Assembly: GCA_011391295.1 (NCBI GenBank)
Contig: JAABQT010000009.1
Coordinates: 1-17,407, forward strand
Direction of reading: 5' to 3'
Length of the DNA: 17,407 bases
DNA from: Betaproteobacteria bacterium
GTDB taxonomy: Bacteria; Pseudomonadota; Gammaproteobacteria; Burkholderiales; SG8-39
Shown here: positions 8,337 to 14,743 of the stretch, piece after piece
How the letters are laid out: every line of letters begins with the position of its first letter
Position numbering within the stretch: position 1 is the first letter of the stretch
Translations under genes and position numbers: made by a program
The notes under the pieces: generated by a model
Told to the model about the DNA's origin: nothing
Databases searched by the model: none
What the model saw: only the letters and a program-made list of their open reading frames with translations

Positions 8337-10852
8337 CGCTGCCGGGCGCAGTCTGGCTGCACGCGCTGCGCGCGCGGCTCGCGGCGCGGCCCGACTCCGA
8401 GCACGAGCAGGCGATCGTGCGTGTGGTGGTCGGATTGCTGCTCGGCCTGTACCTGCTGCCCGAGATCCTGGAGCGGTACGCCGAGGGCCTGCCCGAGCCG
8501 CATATTTTGGTCTGGAGCGGTTTTCTGGTTTTGTCGACGGCGATGTTCGTTGCGATTCTCGCGTCGCCAGGCGTGTCGCCGGCGCGTCGCGTCGCCGGTA
8601 CGGTCCTCGATGCCGCCACGCTCAGCTGGTGCGTCGCGTATTTCCAGGAGCTGGGCATTCCGCTGTTCCTGGTCTATCTCTGGTTTACTTTCGGCAACGG
8701 TTTTCGCTACGGCGCGCGCTACCTCGTGCTGTCACTGGTCCTGAGCATGCTCGGATTCGCGGTGGCGCTGAACGTGAGCGAGTACTGGCAGGCGCGACTC
8801 GACGTGGGCCTCGGCATGATCGTCGGCTTCGTCGCCCTGAGCCTGTACGTACTGACGCTGGTGAGGCGCATGTTCGATGCTGTCGCACGCGCCGAGGCGG
8901 CAAACCAGGCCAAGCGGCGCTTCATCTCGGTGGTGAGCCACGAACTGCGCACGCCGCTCAACGCCATCATCGGCATGGCCGACCTGATGCGCGACACCAC
9001 GCTGTCGCGCGAGCAGGCCGACATGCTGCAGACGCTGCGCGGCTCGAGCCAGTTGATGCTGGGCCTGGTGGAGGACGTGCTCGACTTCTCCAAGATCGAG
9101 GCCGGCAAGCTGGTGCTGGAGCGCACCGATTTCGACCTGCACGCGCTGGTCAACAGCACCAGCCGCATCCTGCAGACGCAGGCGCAGGCGAAGGGCGTGG
9201 AATTCGTGGTCTCGATCATGCCGGAGGTGCCGCCGGCCCTGCGCGGCGACGCGCACCACCTGCGCCAGGTGCTGATCAACCTGGCGGGCAATGCGGTCAA
9301 GTTCACCGAGCGCGGCAGTGTCACCGTGCACGTGTCGCTGCAGGAGGAGACCGAGACCGGCGTGCGCCTCAAGTTTTCGGTGCGCGACACCGGCATCGGC
9401 ATCCCGCAGGAGGCGCAGCAGCGCATCTTCGAGAGCTTCACGCAGGCCGACCAGTCCACCACGCGGCGCTTCGGCGGCACGGGCCTGGGCACCACCATCG
9501 CCAAGCAACTGGTCGAATTGATGGGCGGCAAGATCGGGCTGGAGAGCGCGGTCGGCCTGGGCAGCACGTTCTGGTTCGACATCACCTACGAGAAGCAGCC
9601 CGAGCGCGTGAGCGCCGGCGCGGGCGAACTCGCGGGGGCACGCATTCTTCTGGTCGGCATGCCCGCAGACCAGGCGCAGTCGATCGAGCAGGCGCTCGCA
9701 GCCTGGGGCGCGGTGGGCGTGCGCGCCGCCAGTGTGGACGAGGGCGCGGACCGCCTGATCTCCGACATCGCGCTCGCCAGGCCTTATCACAGCGTGCTGA
9801 TGTATTCGGAGCGCGGCGACCCGCAACTGGCGCGGCGCCTGCGTCGTGCCGCGCCCGAGCCGGCGCCGCCGGCGGTGCTGGCCGTGCCGCGCGAGGCCGA
9901 GGTGCAGCGCTTTGCCGCGCTGTCGGCGGGATTCAGCGCCGTGCTCGAGCTGCCGTTCGAGAAGCGCCAGCTGTTCAACGTGCTGCACGCGATCTCCTCT
10001 TCGGACGAGGTGAGCGACGGCGTGGTGCGGCTGAAGGATTACGCCAAGCGCGGTCAGGGCGCCAAGCGCCTGTCGGTGCTGGTGGCGGACGACAATCCGA
10101 CCAACCGCGAGGTGCTTGGCCGCATCCTCGAGCGGGCCGGGCACGGCGTGTCGCTGGTCGCGGACGGCGATCAGGCGCTCGACGCGCTGGAGGCCGGCCA
10201 GTACGACATCGTGCTGCTGGATCGCAACATGCCGGGCCTGAGCGGCCTGGAGACCCTGCAGGCGATCCGTCTGATGACGCGCGGCCGCGAGCGGCTGCCG
10301 GTGGTCATGCTCTCGGCCGACGTCACGCTGGAGGCGAAGCGCGAGTGCCTGGAGGCCGGGGCCGACAGTTTCGTTCCCAAGCCGGTGGAAGCCCTGCGCC
10401 TGCTGGACGAAATGCGCAGCCTGACGGCGGGCAAGTCGCAGGAGGCGGCGCGCGCGGCGCCCGCCGCCGCAGCGGCGCCAATGGGCGCGGAAGTGGTGAA
10501 TACCGAGACCCTGGCGCACCTCGAGGACCTGGGCTCGACACCGGATTTTCTCGAGCGGCTGGTCGGGGTATTCGTCGCTGACAGCCAGTCGTTGCTGGCG
10601 AAAATGGAAGCGTCGGTGGCGGCGCGCAATTTCGGCGACTTCCGCGCACACCTGCACGCCATGAAGGGGTCGGCGGCGAGCATCGGTACCGAGCGCCTCA
10701 CACGGCTGTGCGCGACGCTGGGCAAGAGTTCCGACGCCGAGCTGCGGCTGCAATCCTCGTCGCTGGTGCGCTCGCTGAACGAGGAGTTCGCCCAGGGGCG
10801 CGCCGCCCTGGAGCGCTACGTGCAGGAAAAGCGCAGCCGGTCGGCGAGCTAG
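8333..10852 (+). CDS. rpfC: RpfC-like DSF-sensing hybrid histidine kinase
   Basis: Membrane hybrid kinase of 839 residues predicted to sense a DSF-family fatty acid. A short cytoplasmic N-terminus contains DSEH (21-24), as in Xanthomonas RpfC. Five or six membrane helices follow (about 28-178), with FGNGFRYG and an RRVAGTVLD segment also close to RpfC. Then come HisKA with His203 (VSHELRTP), HATPase with Asn320, DTGIGIP (from Asp352) and the RpfC-typical GGTGLGTTIAK. A degenerate receiver spans about 434-556, with Tyr491 where the phosphoacceptor Asp should be and Leu in place of the conserved Lys. A true receiver follows (Asp586-Asp587, Asp630, Lys683), then an Ala-rich linker and a C-terminal HPt with His775 (LHAMKGSAA). 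Xanthomonas RpfC (726) lacks the degenerate receiver. The ATG at 8333 overlaps the rpfG stop. Confidence 0.93.
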   Translation: MTLPGAVWLHALRARLAARPDSEHEQAIVRVVVGLLLGLYLLPEILERYAEGLPEPHILVWSGFLVLSTAMFVAILASPGVSPARRVAGTVLDAATLSWCVAYFQELGIPLFLVYLWFTFGNGFRYGARYLVLSLVLSMLGFAVALNVSEYWQARLDVGLGMIVGFVALSLYVLTLVRRMFDAVARAEAANQAKRRFISVVSHELRTPLNAIIGMADLMRDTTLSREQADMLQTLRGSSQLMLGLVEDVLDFSKIEAGKLVLERTDFDLHALVNSTSRILQTQAQAKGVEFVVSIMPEVPPALRGDAHHLRQVLINLAGNAVKFTERGSVTVHVSLQEETETGVRLKFSVRDTGIGIPQEAQQRIFESFTQADQSTTRRFGGTGLGTTIAKQLVELMGGKIGLESAVGLGSTFWFDITYEKQPERVSAGAGELAGARILLVGMPADQAQSIEQALAAWGAVGVRAASVDEGADRLISDIALARPYHSVLMYSERGDPQLARRLRRAAPEPAPPAVLAVPREAEVQRFAALSAGFSAVLELPFEKRQLFNVLHAISSSDEVSDGVVRLKDYAKRGQGAKRLSVLVADDNPTNREVLGRILERAGHGVSLVADGDQALDALEAGQYDIVLLDRNMPGLSGLETLQAIRLMTRGRERLPVVMLSADVTLEAKRECLEAGADSFVPKPVEALRLLDEMRSLTAGKSQEAARAAPAAAAAPMGAEVVNTETLAHLEDLGSTPDFLERLVGVFVADSQSLLAKMEASVAARNFGDFRAHLHAMKGSAASIGTERLTRLCATLGKSSDAELRLQSSSLVRSLNEEFAQGRAALERYVQEKRSRSAS

Positions 10853-10908
10853 CGCCACAGTTGGAATTCCGGGTGTTCCTGCACCACCCATACCGCAGCG
10901 TGTGACAT

Positions 10909-11820
10909 TTGGCTTGCGACGACCGATCCGAGCTGGCGGTTGACGAGCAGCCGCTGCGGATCTGCACCCTCGACGGTTACGAGTTGGGCGCGATCCTTTA
11001 CTCGGTGCGCACCGGCGACGCGCCGCGGCGTGCGGTCGTCCTGCACGGGGGCGCCGGGATCCCGGCGCAGCGCTACCGGCGCTTCGCCCGCTTTCTCGCG
11101 CAGTCGGGCATGCCGGTGCTGACCTACGATTTTCGCGGCGTCGGGCTGTCCCGGCCCTTGGCGCTGCGAGGATTCCGCTCGGTCATCGAGGACTGGGCGG
11201 AGTACGACTGCAGTGCGGCGATCGGCTGGTTGCGCGAGCGCTTCCCGCAGGCGGAGCTGATCGGAATCGCTCATTCGCTCGGCGCGCTGCTCTTTGGGGG
11301 GGCGCACAACGCCGCGGAGCAGGCCCGCCTGGTCCTGATCGGCGCCCATACGGGTTACTACGGCGACTATCGTCCGCTCTACCGGTTGCCGATGGCCGCG
11401 CTCTGGCACGGGCTGATGCCGGTGCTCACTCGCCTCATCGGCTACTTCCCGGGGCGCCGCCTGGGTCTCGGCGAAGACATTCCCGCTGGCGTCGCGCTGC
11501 AATGGGCCGCGCGCCGTTCGTCCGACCTGCGACCCGCCGGCGCCAATCCAGACGACGAGCGCACGCGGCGACTGCTCGACCGTTGCGCCGTGCTGGAGCG
11601 TCCCGCGCTCGTGATCCGGTTCAGCGATGACGCGTTTGCCACCGTCGCGGGCATGCGACGATTTCTTGCCTACTATCCACAGCTGTCGCCGCAGCACATT
11701 GTCTTCACACCTGCCGACGGGGGTGCGCGCAAGATCGGCCATTTCGGCTTCTTCAGTCGCAGGGCCGGGCCTGCCCTGTGGCCCCGGTTGGTCGCGCGAC
11801 TGCAGCCGCCGGAGCATTGA
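10909..11820 (+). CDS. Alpha/beta hydrolase, COG4757-like
   Basis: Predicted soluble serine hydrolase of 303 residues, substrate unknown. The alpha/beta fold order is visible: the strand with VVLHGGAGIPAQRYRRFA (about 43-60), YDFRGVGLSRP (about 75-85), the nucleophile elbow AHSLG with Ser123 (Ala replaces the first Gly of GxSxG), an acidic residue at Asp240/241 (RFSDDAF) and His278 (KIGHFGFF). FPGRRLGLGEDIPAG is typical of the COG4757 group as I remember it. The frame opens only at 10906, so the TTG at 10909 is the best start; it has no clear ribosome-binding site. It begins 56 bases after the rpfC stop on the same strand, so it is probably the third gene of the rpfG-rpfC transcript. Lipid ester or acyl thioester substrates are possible but unproven. 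Confidence 0.85.
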   Translation: MACDDRSELAVDEQPLRICTLDGYELGAILYSVRTGDAPRRAVVLHGGAGIPAQRYRRFARFLAQSGMPVLTYDFRGVGLSRPLALRGFRSVIEDWAEYDCSAAIGWLRERFPQAELIGIAHSLGALLFGGAHNAAEQARLVLIGAHTGYYGDYRPLYRLPMAALWHGLMPVLTRLIGYFPGRRLGLGEDIPAGVALQWAARRSSDLRPAGANPDDERTRRLLDRCAVLERPALVIRFSDDAFATVAGMRRFLAYYPQLSPQHIVFTPADGGARKIGHFGFFSRRAGPALWPRLVARLQPPEH

Positions 11821-11847
11821 GCGCCGCGCAAGGGGCTGCTCGGCGAT

Positions 11848-12795
11848 CTAGCCGGAGGCGTCGCGCTCCGCGCCCAGCGAGGCGAGCGGCGCGCGAGCGC
11901 GCGAATCCTCGGGGATGCCGGCGGCGCGCCGGATCGCCCGGGTGGTCTGGCCTGACCCGTCGGCTTTCCAGCCCGGGTGACCGAAGGCGAGGCCGAGCAC
12001 CTCGCGCAGGCTGCGCGCGGCGCGCAGGTCCCTGAACAAGGCCACCCACTCGGCAAACACGATCTTCACCGGGTTGAGCGTGTCGATCTGGCGCACCAGG
12101 CCGTAGGTGCGCGGCGCACCGTCGCGCTCCCTGGCATAGGTGCCGAACAACCGGTCCCAGACGATCAGCACCCCGCCGTAGTTGCGGTCCAGGTACTCGG
12201 GCTCGACGGCATGATGCACGCGGTGCAGCGAGGGCGTGTTCAGCACCGCTTCCAGCGCACCGAGCTTGGGCACCACCTCGGTATGCAGCCAGAACTGGTA
12301 CAGCAGGTTGATCGCGTACATCAGCACCACCGCGCGCGGATCGAAGCCGATCCAGCACACCGGCACCAGGAACAGCCACGGCCCGGCGAAGAACTGCGTC
12401 CAGCCCAGGCGGTAGGCGACCGAGAGCGTGATCTGGCGCGCGGAGTGGTGCACGCTGTGCTGCGCCCACATCCAGCGGATCTCGTGGCTGAAGCGGTGCA
12501 GCCAGTAGTAGGCCAGTTCCACGGCGAGGAACAGCGCCACCCAGCCCTCCCAGCGGTCCAGAGGAATGTCGAAGGGCCGCAACTGGTAGGCGGCGACGTA
12601 GACCGCCGCCACCAGTGCCTTGGTGAAGGCGTCGGTGCCGAGGCGGCCGACGGCCACGGCGAGATTGGAGGTCGTGACTTTCCAGCCGTAAGGCCGGTGC
12701 AGGGCGACGCGGTAGTACAGCGCCTCCAGCGCGATGGCGGCGAAGAACACCGGCAGCATCATCAGGTAAAGCTTGATCGGGTCCATGGCCGTCAT
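11848..12795 (-). CDS. Fatty-acid hydroxylase / sterol desaturase family membrane protein
   Basis: Integral membrane non-haem diiron oxygenase family protein (PF04116 type), 315 residues. Hydrophobic segments lie at about 8-30, 45-70, 85-100 and 135-170. The histidine clusters that bind the diiron centre are complete: HxxxH at His100/His104 (LHRFSHE), HxxHH at 113-117 (HSVHH), His171 (LHTE) and HxxHH at 191-195 (HRVHH). The family tail motif PEYLDRNYGGVL and WDRLFGTY follow. Family members hydroxylate or desaturate fatty acids, sterols or ether lipids; the substrate here is unknown. It is convergent with the hydrolase gene (27 bases between stops) and divergent from the next gene (47 bases). 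ATG 12795 or ATG 12786 could be the start; neither has a good ribosome-binding site. Confidence 0.9.
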   Translation of the reverse strand: MTAMDPIKLYLMMLPVFFAAIALEALYYRVALHRPYGWKVTTSNLAVAVGRLGTDAFTKALVAAVYVAAYQLRPFDIPLDRWEGWVALFLAVELAYYWLHRFSHEIRWMWAQHSVHHSARQITLSVAYRLGWTQFFAGPWLFLVPVCWIGFDPRAVVLMYAINLLYQFWLHTEVVPKLGALEAVLNTPSLHRVHHAVEPEYLDRNYGGVLIVWDRLFGTYARERDGAPRTYGLVRQIDTLNPVKIVFAEWVALFRDLRAARSLREVLGLAFGHPGWKADGSGQTTRAIRRAAGIPEDSRARAPLASLGAERDASG

Positions 12796-12809
12796 TTCAT
12801 ACCATCGGA

Positions 12810-12836
12810 TTGCTGAAACGCGTCTCGCGCTACAAT
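12810..12836 (+). promoter_or_regulatory. Candidate promoter giving a leaderless mRNA for the 12843 gene
   Basis: TTGCTG (12810-12815) and TACAAT (12831-12836) are 15 bases apart, short of the ideal 17. The ATG at 12843 comes 6 bases after the -10 box, where transcription would start. No Shine-Dalgarno sequence is present, in line with a leaderless message. Confidence 0.4.
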
Positions 12837-12842
12837 CCTGCG

Positions 12843-13508
12843 ATGTCTTTTTTCATCGAACTGGTCGAGAATTCCGACGCCAGCCGCCGCACGCTCGAGG
12901 AGGAGCCGCGCGTGCATGCGATGGTCCACCACGGGCTGACGCTGCCCGAATACAGCGCCTTCCTGCACGACCTATTCCACATCGTGTGGCACTTCTGCCC
13001 GGTGATGGCGGCTGCCGCGGCGCGCTGCGGCGACGATTTTCGCGACGTGCGCTACGCGCTGTACGAGCGCATCGAGGAGGAAAAGGGGCACGAGAGCTGG
13101 GTGCTGGAAGACATCGGGGCGTTGGGGGGCGATGTCTCCACAGCGCTTGCCAAACCGCCAAGCGTTCCGGTGCAGGCAATGATCGGGTACAACTACTACG
13201 CGGCCGATCGCGTTCATCCGTGCTCGGTGCTGGGCATGCTCTACGTGCTCGAAGTGATCTCCTCGGTGTACGGCGGGCGGGTCTCGGACTCGATCGCACG
13301 CAAGCTCGGGCGTGACGTGGGCGCGGGCGGATTCAGGTTCCTCAGCTCGCACGCGTCCATGGACCTCGACCACATGGCGAGCCTCAACCGTCTCCTCAAG
13401 ACGGTGCAGGACCCCGCCGCGCAGGCCGCGATCACACGCTCGACGCTGGTGAACTTCCATCAGTTCGGGCAGATTTTCAGGACCGGCGGTCCACTGGGCC
13501 CGGCATAG
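12843..13508 (+). CDS. Haem-oxygenase-like fold, putative diiron (iron-containing redox) enzyme
   Basis: All-helical protein of 221 residues resembling the iron-containing redox enzyme / haem-oxygenase-like diiron oxidase group, which also includes TenA- and UndA-type proteins. Candidate metal ligands are His42, His46 and His50 (FLHDLFHIVWHF), Glu80 and His83 (EEEKGHESW), Glu137 (GMLYVLEV), and His170, Asp174 and His177 (SHASMDLDHM). This spacing is what a diiron site in that fold would need. Known members oxidise or decarboxylate fatty acids or amino acids; the substrate here is unknown. The start ATG at 12843 was preferred over an in-frame ATG at 12810 because a TACAAT box lies between them. 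It is convergent with rpfF, with only four bases between the stop codons. Confidence 0.82.
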   Translation: MSFFIELVENSDASRRTLEEEPRVHAMVHHGLTLPEYSAFLHDLFHIVWHFCPVMAAAAARCGDDFRDVRYALYERIEEEKGHESWVLEDIGALGGDVSTALAKPPSVPVQAMIGYNYYAADRVHPCSVLGMLYVLEVISSVYGGRVSDSIARKLGRDVGAGGFRFLSSHASMDLDHMASLNRLLKTVQDPAAQAAITRSTLVNFHQFGQIFRTGGPLGPA

Positions 13509-13512
13509 GCGT

Positions 13513-14439
13513 TCAGGCCACCGCCGACAGCGCTTCGGCGGCGATGTCGGTGATGTCGCCTTCTTCCAGGCGCCGCACCTGCGCCCGCACCACGCGGCTC
13601 ATCATGCGCAGGTCGCGGTCCTCGAGCCGCAGCGCGCAGTCCACCCAGGTATCGGCGACCGCGTCGAGTTCCTCGCGCGTCACCGGGAACACCTGCTGGC
13701 GCGCACGCAGTACGCCCTGCAGGCCGTTCCTGCGCTTGGCGTTGGCGGCGATCCAGTCGCGCACCGCCGCTTCGCCTTGGCCGTCCTTCGCCAGCACGTC
13801 CACCACGCCCATCTCGTGCAGCTTGGCGGCGCTCAGCAAGCGGCCCGACAGGATCAGGCGTTCCGCGTCGCGCATGCCGATGCGCCGCGCGAGCAGGCTG
13901 TAGGCGCCCATGCCCGGGAACAGGTTGAACAGGATCTCCGGCAGGCCCATCTGCGCCGACTCTTCCGCCACCACCAGGTCGGAGGACAGGGCGGTCTCGA
14001 ATCCGCCGCCCAGCGCGTCGCCCTGCACCAGCGAGATCGTGGTCACCGTCGGGCAGCCGTAGTTGCTGATGCGCGCGTGCACGTTGTCGATGCACAGCCG
14101 CGCGTAGTGCGCGAGCGCGTCGCGGTCGCGCGCCTTGATCAGCAGGAGGAACAGCGCCAGGTCGCCGCCGAGGTTGAACACCTTGGGCACGCGCGAGGCG
14201 GCGACGTACCAGTTCACCGGGTGCAGGTCGCCGGCGAACTCGACGCGCCCGCCGTTGGCGGTGAGCGCCTGGTCGTGGTCGCCGATCTCCTTGAGGATGC
14301 CGAGGTTGAAGCAGGCGTTGCCGCGCTGGTTCATGAATCCCCACAGCGTGCCGCTGGCAGGTTCGAACTCGAACTCGAGCTCGCGGTAGGTTTTCGTGCA
14401 CGGCGCGCGCAGCCCGATCATGTCGTTCATGTTGCTCAT
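13513..14439 (-). CDS. rpfF: RpfF-like DSF synthase (crotonase fold)
   Basis: Predicted synthase of a cis-2-unsaturated fatty-acid signal. RpfF enzymes act on 3-hydroxyacyl-ACP as dehydratase and then thioesterase. At 308 residues it is a little longer than Xanthomonas RpfF (289). The diagnostic segments are present: FNLGGDLALF (88-97), VQGDALGGGFETALSS with catalytic Glu148, and MGLPEILFNLFPGMGAYS with catalytic Glu168. The two glutamates are 20 residues apart, as Glu141 and Glu161 are in Xanthomonas. The C-terminal RVVRAQVRR also resembles RpfF. An ordinary enoyl-CoA hydratase is unlikely because these segments are RpfF-specific. The start ATG at 14439 is set by a strong GGGAGGAG site (14453-14446) six bases upstream. 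The frame is open further to 14688, but without support. Confidence 0.93.
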   Translation of the reverse strand: MSNMNDMIGLRAPCTKTYRELEFEFEPASGTLWGFMNQRGNACFNLGILKEIGDHDQALTANGGRVEFAGDLHPVNWYVAASRVPKVFNLGGDLALFLLLIKARDRDALAHYARLCIDNVHARISNYGCPTVTTISLVQGDALGGGFETALSSDLVVAEESAQMGLPEILFNLFPGMGAYSLLARRIGMRDAERLILSGRLLSAAKLHEMGVVDVLAKDGQGEAAVRDWIAANAKRRNGLQGVLRARQQVFPVTREELDAVADTWVDCALRLEDRDLRMMSRVVRAQVRRLEEGDITDIAAEALSAVA

Positions 14440-14534
14440 CTGAATCTCCTCCCAGATAGAAAAGCCCCCATGGCGGGGGCCAATGCCCGAGGCCCGGATG
14501 CGGCGATAAACCGCGCGAGCCTCCCCGGAGTCAT
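14436..14534 (-). CDS. Possible 32-codon leader ORF overlapping the rpfF start
   Basis: An ATG at 14534 opens a 32-codon frame whose TGA (14438-14436) overlaps the rpfF ATG as ATGA. A modest AAAGAG lies seven to twelve bases upstream. The peptide is rich in Ala, Arg, Gly and Pro, with no run of one amino acid. Codons 22-25 run through a terminator-like hairpin (14480-14464). If translated, ribosomes would melt that hairpin and finish at the rpfF start. It may equally be a chance frame, since rpfF has its own strong ribosome-binding site. Confidence 0.3.
   Translation of the reverse strand: MTPGRLARFIAASGPRALAPAMGAFLSGRRFR
14464..14480 (-). terminator. Terminator-like hairpin in the rpfF leader
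   Basis: On the minus strand GCCCCC (14480-14475) and GGGGGC (14469-14464) form an all-GC 6-bp stem with a five-base loop, followed at once by TTTTC. This has the form of an intrinsic terminator. It lies about ten bases upstream of the rpfF Shine-Dalgarno sequence and 24 bases before the start codon, so it would act as an attenuator on any transcript starting further upstream. The U-run of four is short, so termination may be partial. Confidence 0.5.
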
Positions 14535-14556
14535 TTAACGCTCTTTGACATTCCCT

Positions 14557-14595
14557 GTGCAAATCGGGGAATCCCCGATGCACGCACCGGGGATT
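14557..14595. promoter_or_regulatory. Nested inverted repeats upstream of rpfF
   Basis: The 304-base region between rpfF and the 78-codon gene holds, besides the leader ORF, hairpin and promoter listed separately, this block. ATCGGGG (14563-14569) pairs with CCCCGAT (14573-14579), extended outward by GTGC (14557-14560) and GCAC (14580-14583). AATCCCC (14570-14576) pairs instead with GGGGATT (14589-14595). The two foldings share one arm and exclude each other, as in switching leaders. Alternatively the three GGGGA/TCCCC half-sites could be a protein-binding operator. I see no clear rpfF promoter boxes. Confidence 0.4.
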
Positions 14596-14671
14596 GGCGC
14601 GGTCCTGGGAAGCGCGCGGAATCGGTAATCCGTGCGACTGGCGATGCTCGGCCTGCCAGCGGCAGACTCTG

Positions 14672-14701
14672 TTGTAAATCAGACACACTATCGGTTATAA
14701 A
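14672..14701 (+). promoter_or_regulatory. Promoter of the 78-codon gene
   Basis: TTGTAA (14672-14677) and TATAAA (14696-14701) are 18 bases apart. They predict a start near 14708 and a leader of about 36 bases carrying the GGAGGGG ribosome-binding site (14733-14739). TTATAA at 14695-14700 is its own complement, so weak divergent activity toward rpfF is conceivable. Confidence 0.55.
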
Positions 14702-14743
14702 GGGGTCGTTTTTGCGGCATAGTGCACATCCCGGAGGGGCAGC

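Noticed and set aside
8732..10891. Long minus-strand ORF (719 codons) opposite rpfC
   Set aside because: Antisense shadow; the plus strand carries kinase, receiver and HPt motifs and this frame has no recognisable domain.
14501..14514. GCGGCGATAAACCG resembles the end of type I-E CRISPR repeats (GCGGGGATAAACCG)
   Set aside because: Only one copy exists, the rest of the repeat does not match, and there are no spacers or cas genes in the window.
14545..14550. Perfect TTGACA on the plus strand
   Set aside because: No -10 box lies at a suitable distance (GGAATC at 17 bases), and it points away from rpfF; the 78-codon gene has a better promoter downstream.
14539..14551. CGCTCTTTGACA resembles an rRNA boxA antitermination site
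   Set aside because: No rRNA or CRISPR transcript is present, and the only promoter on that strand lies downstream of it; probably chance.
14440..14688. N-terminal extension of rpfF to an upstream ATG
   Set aside because: The extension has no RpfF-like sequence and passes through the leader hairpin and inverted repeats; the strong ribosome-binding site fixes the start at 14439.
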